NCBI GenBank assembly: GCA_030373045.1 | Contig: JAUCPW010000013.1 | Coordinates: 1-33,867, forward strand | DNA length: 33,867 bases | Reading direction: 5' to 3' | Source of the DNA: Candidatus Fermentibacter sp. | Lineage (GTDB): Bacteria > Fermentibacterota > Fermentibacteria > Fermentibacterales > Fermentibacteraceae | Part shown: piece after piece, positions 17,261 through 25,024 of the stretch | How the letters are laid out: every line of letters begins with the position of its first letter | Position numbering within the stretch: position 1 is the first letter of the stretch | The notes under the pieces: model-generated | The model's input: only the letters and a program-made list of their open reading frames with translations | The model's database searches: none | What the model was told of the DNA's origin: nothing | Position numbers and translations under genes: made by a program

Positions 17261-18534
17261 GATCGATCCCCGCCTGTCTCCTTCTCCTGACGGCCCTCTC
17301 GGGGGCAACCCCCGTCTGCCACCAGCCCCCGCTCTCCGACGAATTCGACGCGATCGCCGTCTTCCTGCCCGGCGGGATGCCTCCGGCAAGCCCATGGGAG
17401 GGAGTTACGGACGAGTTCCGCGAGAGGTTCTGGACGCTCGGCTGCGAGGGCTTCCTGATCCAGAGAACGGCCTGGTGCGCCTACCTGGCGGTCACCCCTC
17501 CCGGGACCGCCGACCTCTTCGTCTCCGAGATGGCCGCCATGGGCGATTCGGCGGTCATCGCCGACACCTCCGTCTGGTCCGGCTTCCTCCAGCTCGAGGC
17601 CGTGAACCAGGAGGGACCCGTCGCCATCGTATGGCACCGCTGCGACGAACCGGGTCCGGCTCCCGCGATCCCGCTGCGCGGAAGCCGCTGGCTGGCTTCC
17701 GGGAGCGACACGCTGATCTCGAACGGCCCCTGGAGCACGAGCACCTTCCTCTGGACGGTCGACACCACGGCCGCGAGCAGCTACGACGGGGTCTGGAGGG
17801 GGTCGGGCACCGAGATCGTGCCGGTGGGCGAAGGCAGCTCCGTGGCGGTCCAGGTGCTGTGCTCCTCCGGGATCACGCCGGCCGAGCTGCAGTTCACGGA
17901 AGGCATGTCGCACGGCTGGGACGCGGAATTCGGCAGGATCTGGGCGCCTCTCTTCAGTGCGGTGGATTCGATCGTCGCCAGGGAGTTCCCGCCGGTGCCG
18001 GGGGCCGGCAATCTGTTGTGGCTCAAGGGATCAGGCTCCGGAGGCGCCTTCGAGCCCTGGAAGACCTCCGCTGCGCCGCCGCCGCCGGCCCGCGCCCGCA
18101 TGACGGTGCCTTCACCCTCTTCAGTGCCGGTATTCCACGCCATGAGCTCCATGCCCGTGGCAGCCGGAGTATCGAGCACCGACATCGCATGCACAGGCGC
18201 CACCGCCGACGAGACGGCCGTCTTCGCCGGCGTTTTCGAGAGGATCCTCGCCAGGAGCGCCCTTCCGGGCATCCCCGGCACGGCATCGGTGACTGTGGAA
18301 CCCATGGGGGATTCGATCAGGGTCTGGATGATCGGGAGCGGCGGGATCGATGCGGCGGAACTCGCGGGCATGCTGCCCAGGCTGCTGGGGCCTACCGCGC
18401 TGTGCCCCCCCGAGAGCGAGCTGGTGGCCAACGCCGCGCTCAGGGCGCGCCTGCTGCACGGCTCGACGGCTGTCGTCCCCTCCCCGACCACGATGGTCCA
18501 CATCCTGGCCGGAGTGCTGGGCCTGCTGGACTAG
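17257..18534 (+). CDS. Exported protein of unknown function
   Basis: A 425-aa protein I do not recognise. It has a signal peptide (MRSIPACLLLLTALSGATPVC) and no later membrane segment, so it is probably periplasmic or cell-surface. The body has alternating beta-type segments and a Pro/Ala linker (about 272-283). The last part (about 325-410) shows a mixed helix/strand pattern that loosely recalls M16-type peptidase repeats, but there is no HxxEH zinc motif. The GTG start overlaps the previous stop (GTGA), so it is coupled to hydF. Its stop shares the palindrome CTAG with the convergent gene. Confidence 0.7.
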   Translation: MRSIPACLLLLTALSGATPVCHQPPLSDEFDAIAVFLPGGMPPASPWEGVTDEFRERFWTLGCEGFLIQRTAWCAYLAVTPPGTADLFVSEMAAMGDSAVIADTSVWSGFLQLEAVNQEGPVAIVWHRCDEPGPAPAIPLRGSRWLASGSDTLISNGPWSTSTFLWTVDTTAASSYDGVWRGSGTEIVPVGEGSSVAVQVLCSSGITPAELQFTEGMSHGWDAEFGRIWAPLFSAVDSIVAREFPPVPGAGNLLWLKGSGSGGAFEPWKTSAAPPPPARARMTVPSPSSVPVFHAMSSMPVAAGVSSTDIACTGATADETAVFAGVFERILARSALPGIPGTASVTVEPMGDSIRVWMIGSGGIDAAELAGMLPRLLGPTALCPPESELVANAALRARLLHGSTAVVPSPTTMVHILAGVLGLLD

Positions 18535-18755
18535 CTCCTGCGCCCGCCCACGAAGGCGGTCCTCACCCATCCCCAGTTGAGGATAAGGTGGAGCACCGCG
18601 AGGGTGATGAATGCGAAGCCGGCGTTGGGATGGACCAGCCTGAACAGGTCTCCGTCCACCAGGCCGGCCCGCCTGCCCATCGCCGCCCCCGCGACTGCCA
18701 GGAAGGCCAGGGCCAGGAGCGGGTTCACGATCTTCAGCACCGTCCGCTTCTTCAT
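18531..18755 (-). CDS. Small membrane protein, DUF4405/cytochrome b-like
   Basis: A 74-aa protein with two hydrophobic helices. The second contains HPNAGFAFITLAVLHLILNW, the two-histidine NW pattern of the DUF4405 family (flavinylation-associated cytochrome-like proteins), so heme binding is conceivable. It is shorter than typical members, with only two histidines in one helix region. AAGGAG lies 8 bp before the ATG. It is the last gene of the four-gene minus-strand operon. Confidence 0.65.
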   Translation of the reverse strand: MKKRTVLKIVNPLLALAFLAVAGAAMGRRAGLVDGDLFRLVHPNAGFAFITLAVLHLILNWGWVRTAFVGGRRS

Positions 18756-18766
18756 GCTCCGCTCCT

Positions 18767-19300
18767 TCAGGTCATGTCCCTCAGGGATCTCGCGACCAGA
18801 CCCGATATCTCCTGCGCCAGACGCCGCGCTTCCGCCTCGGCGGGCAGGGAGATCAGGTCCTCCTCACCCCCTGCGGTCATGAGGCGTATCACGAAGAGCT
18901 TCCCGGGGCCCCTGCCTTCATAGACGCCGCTCCTCGCGGTCAGGACGACCTCGCGAATATCGGAGTAGGACACGCTCTGGCGCCCGGGATACCTCCCTGC
19001 CGCAGTGCGGGTGAAGGTGACGGTGGAAGCCGGTGGATCGATCACGATGACCCCCTGCCGCGCCGAGAGGGTGGCTACGGAGATGGCGATGAAGATGGCC
19101 ATGAATGCAAACGGGACGATCATGGCAATCGGCGCGGCATCTTCGAAGGGGCCGCCCTTGTCGAAACCCCCTGCTACGGAGAGCGACACCCCCATCGCGA
19201 TCACCAGAGCCACGAGCGGCGCCAGGATGATGTACCTGTTCATCCTGAGCCCGCCCGGCTTCAGGTAGTACCTGCCGTCCCTGAACTCCAGCTCAGGCAT
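18767..19300 (-). CDS. Membrane protein with PH-like domain, unknown function
   Basis: A 177-aa protein: a short N-terminal tail, two hydrophobic helices (about 22-45 and 57-80), then a soluble beta-rich domain with the strand pattern of bacterial PH-like domains (VIVIDPPASTVTFTRT... SYSDIREVVL) and a C-terminal helix. No catalytic motif is visible. The start overlaps the ABC-F stop by 8 bp, indicating coupling. Its role is unknown; a regulatory or scaffold function at the inner membrane is an inference. Confidence 0.6.
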   Translation of the reverse strand: MPELEFRDGRYYLKPGGLRMNRYIILAPLVALVIAMGVSLSVAGGFDKGGPFEDAAPIAMIVPFAFMAIFIAISVATLSARQGVIVIDPPASTVTFTRTAAGRYPGRQSVSYSDIREVVLTARSGVYEGRGPGKLFVIRLMTAGGEEDLISLPAEAEARRLAQEISGLVARSLRDMT

Positions 19301-21260
19301 CGCGACCTCCGTTGGATGGGGAAAGCCTCTCGTGCTCCTCGGCGAACTCGTTCCAGCGGACCTGGAGCCCGTTGACCCGGTCCGCCAGCCAGGCGTGCTC
19401 CTTCTGCAGTTCGACCACCCTCCTGCCGTCCGCGAGGATGCCGGGATCGCACAGGGCCGTCTCGATCTCCTTCTTCTTCTCCTCCAGCGGGATGAGGTCC
19501 CTCTCCACCCTCTGCATCCTCTTCTCGACCTCGAGGCGCTTCTTGTAGAGCCGGTTGCGCTCCTCCGCCTCGGCGCGCTTCCTCTGCTTCTCGACCTCCC
19601 TCTGGGACGGGCCCTGCGGCTCCGCTGCCCTCCGCTCGGCGCCGAACCCCGCCTCGAGCTCCTTCTGCTTCTTCTCGACGTACCAGGCGAACGAACCCGC
19701 GAAGGGCCTGACCCGGCCGTTCTCGACCTCGTAGATCGAGTCGACCGTCGAAGAGAGCAGCTTCTCGTCGTGACTCACGAGGATGAGGGTGCCGGCGTAG
19801 TCCCGCAGCGCCTCCTCGAGCACCTCGCGCGAGAAGATGTCGAGGTGGTTCGTGGGCTCGTCGAGTATGAGCAGGTTGAGCGGTGTCATGAGGATGCGGG
19901 CCAGGGCCACGCGCGACTTCTCGCCGCCCGAGAGCACGGCTGTCTTCTTGAACGCCTCGTCGCCCGTGAAGAGGAACATGCCCAGGTAGCTGCGCAGCTC
20001 CCCCTGCGAGCGCTCGGGGCAGACCGCCGCCACCTGGTCGAGCACCGACAGCTCGCGGTCGAGGGCGATCTCGACCTCCTGGGAGTAATAGCCCAGCATC
20101 ACCCCCGGCCCCGTCCTCGAGGTGCCCGACGTGGGCTCCTCGATCCCGGCCATGATTCTGGACAGGGTGGACTTGCCCTCGCCGTTCCTGCCGACGATCC
20201 CTATCCTGTCGCCCCTGCCCACCACCAGGTCTACGCCCGAGAAGATGCTGCGCTCGTAGCTCTTGGACACTCCCTTCAGCTCCAGGACCTTCTGCGGCCC
20301 CCGCGGCACCTCCGGGAAGCGTATCCTCATCCTCGACGGGCTCCTGTGGGTCTCGATCACCTCCATGCGCTCGAGCATCTTCATCCTGCTCTGAACGAGG
20401 TTTCGCTTCTTGGGATTGCTCCTGAACTTGTTTATGAAGCGTTCGTACTTCTCGCGCTGAGCGGCCTGCAGGCCCGCCTGCTTCTCCCGCTCGCGGATCT
20501 CCTCGCTCTTGAGCTCCTCGTACCTGGTGTATCCGCCGCGGTAGGAGCCGAGGCGCCCGAACTCTATCTCGCACACCCTCTTCACGGTGCGGTCGAGGAA
20601 CGCCGGGTCGTGGGATATCATCCAGACGGCCCCGGGGAAGGATTTCAGGTATTCCTCGAGCCACAGCCTGGCGTCGAGGTCCAGATGGTTCGTGGGCTCG
20701 TCGAGGAGCAGGAGGTCGGGATCGGCCAGCAGCAGGGCGGCCAGCTCGGCCCTCATCCTCCATCCGCCGGAGAACTCGACCAGAGGCTTCTCCATCTCCT
20801 CCTGCCTGAACCCCAGCCCTCCGAGCAGCCGCGCGGCCCTGTGCTCCAGGTCGTAGAAGCCCGCCGACTCGAGGACGGCTGAAGCGGCCTCGAGGTCCTT
20901 CAGGACGGCCTGCTCGGACTCGGAGTCGAGCTCGCCCGAGAGGTCCTCGTGCAGCCTGTGCTGGAGGGAGAGCGCCTTCCTGATCTCGTCGGAATGGAAC
21001 ATCACCCGCGAGAGCAGCGGTCCCGTCGGGAACTCCGACATCTCCTGGGGCAGATATCCGACCCTGACTCCCCGGGCGACGACCAGGGTGCCCTCCGTGG
21101 GTTCGAGCGATCCCGCCATCACCCTGAAGAGGGTCGTCTTGCCCGCGCCGTTGACCCCGACCAGCGCAGTCCTGTCGCCGCGTTCGATCGAGAAGCTCAG
21201 CCCCGAGAAGATCTCGTCCTCGCCGAAGGAGACGCCCAGATTCCCGGCGTGCAGGATCAT
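19293..21260 (-). CDS. ABC-F family ATPase (translation factor type)
   Basis: ABC-F proteins are soluble tandem ATPases that act on ribosomes. This one has 655 aa. Domain 1 (about 1-260) has Walker A GVNGAGKTT, signature EFSGGWRMR and Walker B LLLLDEPTNHLD; the linker (about 260-320) is rich in Lys/Arg; domain 2 (about 325-530) has GRNGEGKST, LSGGEKSRVALARI and LLILDEPTNHLD. A charged C-terminal coiled coil (about 560-645) follows, as in Uup-like members. There are no membrane segments, so it is not a transporter. The ATG at 21260 overlaps the phosphoesterase stop (ATGA). Confidence 0.93.
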   Translation of the reverse strand: MILHAGNLGVSFGEDEIFSGLSFSIERGDRTALVGVNGAGKTTLFRVMAGSLEPTEGTLVVARGVRVGYLPQEMSEFPTGPLLSRVMFHSDEIRKALSLQHRLHEDLSGELDSESEQAVLKDLEAASAVLESAGFYDLEHRAARLLGGLGFRQEEMEKPLVEFSGGWRMRAELAALLLADPDLLLLDEPTNHLDLDARLWLEEYLKSFPGAVWMISHDPAFLDRTVKRVCEIEFGRLGSYRGGYTRYEELKSEEIREREKQAGLQAAQREKYERFINKFRSNPKKRNLVQSRMKMLERMEVIETHRSPSRMRIRFPEVPRGPQKVLELKGVSKSYERSIFSGVDLVVGRGDRIGIVGRNGEGKSTLSRIMAGIEEPTSGTSRTGPGVMLGYYSQEVEIALDRELSVLDQVAAVCPERSQGELRSYLGMFLFTGDEAFKKTAVLSGGEKSRVALARILMTPLNLLILDEPTNHLDIFSREVLEEALRDYAGTLILVSHDEKLLSSTVDSIYEVENGRVRPFAGSFAWYVEKKQKELEAGFGAERRAAEPQGPSQREVEKQRKRAEAEERNRLYKKRLEVEKRMQRVERDLIPLEEKKKEIETALCDPGILADGRRVVELQKEHAWLADRVNGLQVRWNEFAEEHERLSPSNGGRDA

Positions 21261-21979
21261 CCCCGGACCCCCCGCTCCGCATACCGGTCGCCGAGCACGA
21301 CGGGAACCGGGGCGAATCCCACCTGGTCGGCCGAGCACATCACGTAATACACCCCGTCCAGTTCGAAGCGCGAGAGATCGGCCCGCACCTCCCCGTGGAG
21401 GTGGCCGAAGACGCAGGCATCGATCCCGGCACCTGCCAGGATGTCGGTGAAAGCCGTCCTCCCGCCGTCCTCGGTGGGGGGGAAGTGCATCATGGCGACC
21501 CGCGGCCCGCCGTCGATGTCCAGCGCCGACTCCACAGCCATCCCGAGCCTTCCAATCTCCTTCTCCAATATGGGGCGGTCGCGCTCCTCGACGAAGAACT
21601 CGGAGGAGGGGAGCGTCCAGCCCCTGGCTGCGCAGAGCACGAAGCCGCCGGCATCGACCGCGGAGTTCAGCAGCGCCCCGATTCCAGCGGGGAGCATCTC
21701 CCGTACGCCCGCGAGCGACTTCCACCAGTAGTCGTGGTTGCCTCGCGTGATGTACTTGCGCCCCGGCAGCGATCCGAGGAATGCGAGGTCGGGCATGGCG
21801 TCCGCGGGCCTGGAGGCCCAGGAAAGGTCGCCCGGGACGAGCACGACGTCATCCGCGCCCACCGACGCCCGCCAGGCTTCCTCGATCCTCGAGGCGTGCC
21901 CCGCCCAGGCCTCCCCGAAGACATCCATCCTCTTGCCGGTCCCACCCGGCAGGTGGAGATCCGAGATGGCCCAGAGCAC
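21257..21979 (-). CDS. Calcineurin-like metallophosphoesterase
   Basis: A 240-aa two-metal phosphoesterase. Motifs in order: SDLHL (D7, H9), VPGDLSW, GNHDYWW, MMHFPP and GHLHGE, the full set of metal ligands. The substrate cannot be read from sequence; relatives hydrolyse phosphodiesters or phosphomonoesters. The start is GTG at 21979, supported by GGAGG six bases upstream. It is the first gene of the operon that continues into the ABC-F ATPase and is divergent from the HAD phosphatase. Confidence 0.9.
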   Translation of the reverse strand: MLWAISDLHLPGGTGKRMDVFGEAWAGHASRIEEAWRASVGADDVVLVPGDLSWASRPADAMPDLAFLGSLPGRKYITRGNHDYWWKSLAGVREMLPAGIGALLNSAVDAGGFVLCAARGWTLPSSEFFVEERDRPILEKEIGRLGMAVESALDIDGGPRVAMMHFPPTEDGGRTAFTDILAGAGIDACVFGHLHGEVRADLSRFELDGVYYVMCSADQVGFAPVPVVLGDRYAERGVRG

Positions 21980-21981
21980 GG

Positions 21982-22011
21982 TTCACCTCCGTCCGTTCGC
22001 GGTTATATACT
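21982..22011 (+). promoter_or_regulatory. Possible promoter for the HAD phosphatase
   Basis: TTCACC (21982-21987), an 18-bp spacer and TATACT (22006-22011) would start transcription near 22018, giving a leader of about 28 bases. The same AT-rich core reads TATATAAC on the minus strand and may also serve the divergent phosphoesterase. Confidence 0.42.
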
Positions 22012-22045
22012 CGCCACCCCGGTCGGGGGACGAACGGAGGATGCG

Positions 22046-22699
22046 CTGAAGAAGCTCGCGGTATTCGATCTGGACGGGACTCTGCACGATTCGTCGGCCG
22101 CCCTGACGCCGGCCCTCTCGATGGCCATGTCCGAGGTGGGCATCGACCCGCCCGACGGGGCTTCGATCGAATCGCTCTACGGCCAGCCCCTCGACATCCT
22201 CATGCCTACCCTGGTGCCCGACCCGGCCCTGCGGCCGGCGTTCCGGGAGGCCCTCGCGAGGATCCAGAAGCGCACCGTTCTCGAGTCGGGCAGGGTATAT
22301 CCCGGCGTGCCGGGGATGCTCTCGACGATAAGGTCGATGGGCTGGCGAACCGCGGTCTGCTCCAACGCCGGCAGGGCCTATGTCGTGATGGTGCTGGAAG
22401 CCCTGGGCATCGCCGAGCTTCTCGACCAGGCGGAAGGGCTCGGCGACCGCGACAGCAAGGCGGATACACTGGGGGCGCTGATCGAGGCCGAGGCGCCGTG
22501 CTTCACCGTCATGACCGGGGACAGGTACCTCGACTTCGAGGCTGCGAGGGCGAACAGGATCCCGTCCATCGGCTGCACCTGGGGGTTCGGAGAGGCTTCC
22601 GAACTCCTCCTGGCCGACATGGTCGCGGATTCGCCGGATCTAGTGCCCGGCCTGCTGGTGGATCTGATGAAGAGAGGGCTCAGCCTCCGCAGCGGCTGA
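22046..22699 (+). CDS. HAD-family phosphatase, probable CTG start
   Basis: A 217-aa haloacid-dehalogenase-type hydrolase (phosphoglycolate phosphatase-like). Motif I is FDLDGTL near residue 8, motif II VCSNAG, motif III lysine in DSKADT, and motif IV TGDRYLDFEAA. A helical cap lies between motifs I and II. No ATG, GTG or TTG suits the start: GGAGG at 22036-22040 is 5 bp before CTG at 22046, which begins LKKLAVFDLDG, the right distance from motif I. ATG at 22041 is in another frame and stops after two codons. The 3' end overlaps the convergent Mo-cofactor gene by 20 bp. The substrate is unknown. Confidence 0.85.
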   Translation: MKKLAVFDLDGTLHDSSAALTPALSMAMSEVGIDPPDGASIESLYGQPLDILMPTLVPDPALRPAFREALARIQKRTVLESGRVYPGVPGMLSTIRSMGWRTAVCSNAGRAYVVMVLEALGIAELLDQAEGLGDRDSKADTLGALIEAEAPCFTVMTGDRYLDFEAARANRIPSIGCTWGFGEASELLLADMVADSPDLVPGLLVDLMKRGLSLRSG

Positions 22700-23519
22700 C
22701 CCTGCCTCCCGCCACTTCGAGGGCGTGCGGCAGCAGCGGCAGCATGAAGCCGAGGCTCTCTACGGCACCCTTCCTGCTGCCGGGAAGGTTCGCGATCAGC
22801 GTGCCTCCACGGATCCCCGCCACTGCTCGCGAAAGCCAGGCCGTGGGGACGGTTTCGGCCGACTTCGACCTGACGAGCTCCGGGATGCCCGGGACGGGCC
22901 TTTCGATAACGTCCAGGGTCGCCTCGGGGGTGCAGTCGCGGGGGGACAGCCCGGTTCCGCCGGTGGTCAGGATCAGGTCGCAGGAGCCGTCGTCGCACCA
23001 CGAGCCGAGTCTCGCGGATATGGCCTCCCGGTCGTCGGGCTCGACGGCGTAGCGCACGGCGCGGAATCCCGCGGCCTCCAGAGCTTCGATCAGAGCGGGC
23101 CCGCTAAGGTCCTCCCTCTCGCCGCGGATGCAGGAGTCGCTGAGGGTCAGCACTCCGGCATTCCCGCCACCCGTCCGCTGGAAGGTCACCGCATCCCCGC
23201 AGTCGACCTCCCCGGGCTCGATCACGTCTGCACCCAGCCAGGGATGGCCGGCATCGCCGGCGATGACCGCGATCACGGCGCTGCCGATCCCCAGGAGGGT
23301 CCCCCCGGTGATGCTCTGCGCATCCAGATCGCTGGCAGCCAATAATGTGAGCCTGGCGACCCCGGAGGATGCGTCCAGCCAGGAAGCCCGCCCCGAGGAG
23401 TCGAAGATAGCCACCCGCTCCGGCGTGGGTTCGCCCGAAACGTCGACCCCGAGCCTCGTGGAAGCCATCGGCACGTGCCCGTCCGGAGAGGGGATCCCTA
23501 TGTACTCGACCCTGGCCAT
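22680..23519 (-). CDS. MogA/MoaB-type molybdopterin adenylyltransferase with N-terminal MOSC-like part
   Basis: Mo-cofactor step: activation of molybdopterin with AMP before metal insertion. In this 279-aa protein the C-terminal part (about 120-279) has the MogA/MoaB signatures LILTTGGTGLSPRDCTPEAT and IANLPGSRKGAVESL. The first ~115 residues (ending ...LGADVIEPGEVDCGDAVTF) have the strand layout of a MOSC domain, but the usual MOSC Cys is not evident, so that part is tentative. The ATG at 23519 is chosen for its GGGAGGAGG ribosome site. It is the last gene of the Mo operon, 58 bp after moaC. Confidence 0.85.
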   Translation of the reverse strand: MARVEYIGIPSPDGHVPMASTRLGVDVSGEPTPERVAIFDSSGRASWLDASSGVARLTLLAASDLDAQSITGGTLLGIGSAVIAVIAGDAGHPWLGADVIEPGEVDCGDAVTFQRTGGGNAGVLTLSDSCIRGEREDLSGPALIEALEAAGFRAVRYAVEPDDREAISARLGSWCDDGSCDLILTTGGTGLSPRDCTPEATLDVIERPVPGIPELVRSKSAETVPTAWLSRAVAGIRGGTLIANLPGSRKGAVESLGFMLPLLPHALEVAGGRVSRCGG

Positions 23520-23577
23520 GGCCCTCCTCCCGACAGCACGCACCGCAGCGCGGTCCGGCAACTTCCGGCGGGCGCGC

Positions 23578-24075
23578 TCAGCCGTCCAGCTCCCGCGCCC
23601 TGTATTCCCCCGACCTGCCCCCGGACTTCGAGAGCAGCCTGATATCGGAGATGATCATGGACCGGTCGATCGCCTTGAGCATGTCGTAGACGGTCAGCAG
23701 CGCCACCGACACCCCCGTGAGGGCCTCCATCTCGAAGCCCGTCCTGTCGACGCCGGTGACCGTGCAGGTGCAGTCGAGAGCCCCGGCGGTACGGGCGAAC
23801 TCGATCCCGACGCTCGAGACCGAGGTGGAGTGGCACAGCGGGACGAGCTCCGGCACGCGCTTCACCGCCATGATGCCGGCCACCCGCGCCACCGCGGGCA
23901 CGTCGCCCTTGGCCGCCGAGGAGTCATCCATCGCGCAGGCCGCTTCCTCCGACATCCGGATCCTGCCGGACGCGCAGGCGGTGCGCCGGGTCGCCGCCTT
24001 CTCCGAGACATCCACCATGACCGCCCTGCCGGCCCTGTCGATGTGTGTAAGCCCGTCGCCGCGGCCCCCGCCCAT
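23578..24075 (-). CDS. moaC: Cyclic pyranopterin monophosphate synthase MoaC
   Basis: It makes cyclic pyranopterin monophosphate from the MoaA product, the first committed pterin of Mo-cofactor synthesis. The 165-aa length matches the family. Conserved blocks are LTHID..G...MVDVS, KGDV...ARVAGIMAVK, LVPLCHSTS, EMEALTGVSVALLTVYDM and the C-terminal KSGGRSGEY. It lies 1 bp downstream of the moaA stop when read on the minus strand. Confidence 0.97.
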   Translation of the reverse strand: MGGGRGDGLTHIDRAGRAVMVDVSEKAATRRTACASGRIRMSEEAACAMDDSSAAKGDVPAVARVAGIMAVKRVPELVPLCHSTSVSSVGIEFARTAGALDCTCTVTGVDRTGFEMEALTGVSVALLTVYDMLKAIDRSMIISDIRLLSKSGGRSGEYRARELDG

Positions 24076-24076
24076 G

Positions 24077-25024
24077 TCAGCCTCCCGTCCTCCACATCCT
24101 TATGCCGTCGCAGCCGGAGTGCCCCGCCGGCTTGGATTCGACCGCCCTCCTGACGGCTTCGGCGATCTCGCGGTCCGGGGCGCCCGACCGCAGGAGATCC
24201 CTCAGCGGGAAGGCCCTGCCGGATCCCAGGCAGGAGACCAGGTCGCCCGTCGAGGTCATCCTGATCCTCCTGCACTTCCCGCAGAACCCGGGATCGGAGA
24301 GGGGCGCGATCACGCCGAACCCGTACCCCGTCCCCTCTATCCCGAATGAGGCCTGGATGTCCCCGGGCGCCCGGGGCAGCTCGACGACCGGCCCGAGCAC
24401 GGAGGCGGCCCTCCGCACCTTCTCGGTCGCGCCCGGCCCTCCGCCGGCCCCCGGCATCATCTCGATGAACCTCACCTCAGCCCCCACGTCGTCCCCCCAG
24501 ATCACGAAATCGACGATCTCTCCCTCGTTCACGCCGGGGATCAGCACCACGTTGATCCTCACGGGTTCGAGCCCCGATGACCTGGCGGCCTCCACGGCCT
24601 CCTCGATCATCCCGACAGTCACCCTGGCGCGGCAGATGGAGGCGAGCACCCCGTCCCTCAGCGAGTCGAGGCTGATGTTGACCCTCTGGAGCCCGGCGAA
24701 GGCCAGTTCGTCGGCGTGACGGGGCAGCAGGATGCCGTTGGTCGTCAGCACCAGCTCGCGCGGCGCGAACCCCCTGATCATCCCGACGAGCTCCGGCAGG
24801 CCCTTCCTGAGGAGCGGCTCCCCTCCGGTGATCCTTATCTTGGTGATCCCGCACGAACCCGTGAGGATGCCGCAGATGCGGGAAATCTCCTCGAAGCCCA
24901 GCAGGTCGGCGTGCCTGACCAGCTCCACGCCCCCCGCCGGCATGCAGTAGGTGCACCTGAGGTTGCACCTGTCGGTGACGGAGAGCCTCAGGTAGTCTAT
25001 CTCGCGGCCGAACGGGTCCTTCAT
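24077..25024 (-). CDS. moaA: GTP 3',8-cyclase MoaA
   Basis: A radical SAM enzyme that rearranges GTP in the first step of Mo-cofactor synthesis. In this 315-aa protein the SAM cluster motif is CNLRCTYC near residue 20. The C-terminal GTP-binding cluster ligands are FCGKC followed by 13 residues and Cys. The protein ends in Gly-Gly, the tail known to be needed for activity in MoaA. The ATG at 25024 overlaps the moeA stop (ATGA); longer frames upstream lie inside moeA and are not used. Confidence 0.97.
   Translation of the reverse strand: MKDPFGREIDYLRLSVTDRCNLRCTYCMPAGGVELVRHADLLGFEEISRICGILTGSCGITKIRITGGEPLLRKGLPELVGMIRGFAPRELVLTTNGILLPRHADELAFAGLQRVNISLDSLRDGVLASICRARVTVGMIEEAVEAARSSGLEPVRINVVLIPGVNEGEIVDFVIWGDDVGAEVRFIEMMPGAGGGPGATEKVRRAASVLGPVVELPRAPGDIQASFGIEGTGYGFGVIAPLSDPGFCGKCRRIRMTSTGDLVSCLGSGRAFPLRDLLRSGAPDREIAEAVRRAVESKPAGHSGCDGIRMWRTGG

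Noticed and set aside
15919-17913. A 664-aa minus-strand frame
   Set aside because: It is antisense to hydF and the two exported-protein genes, with composition typical of shadow frames.
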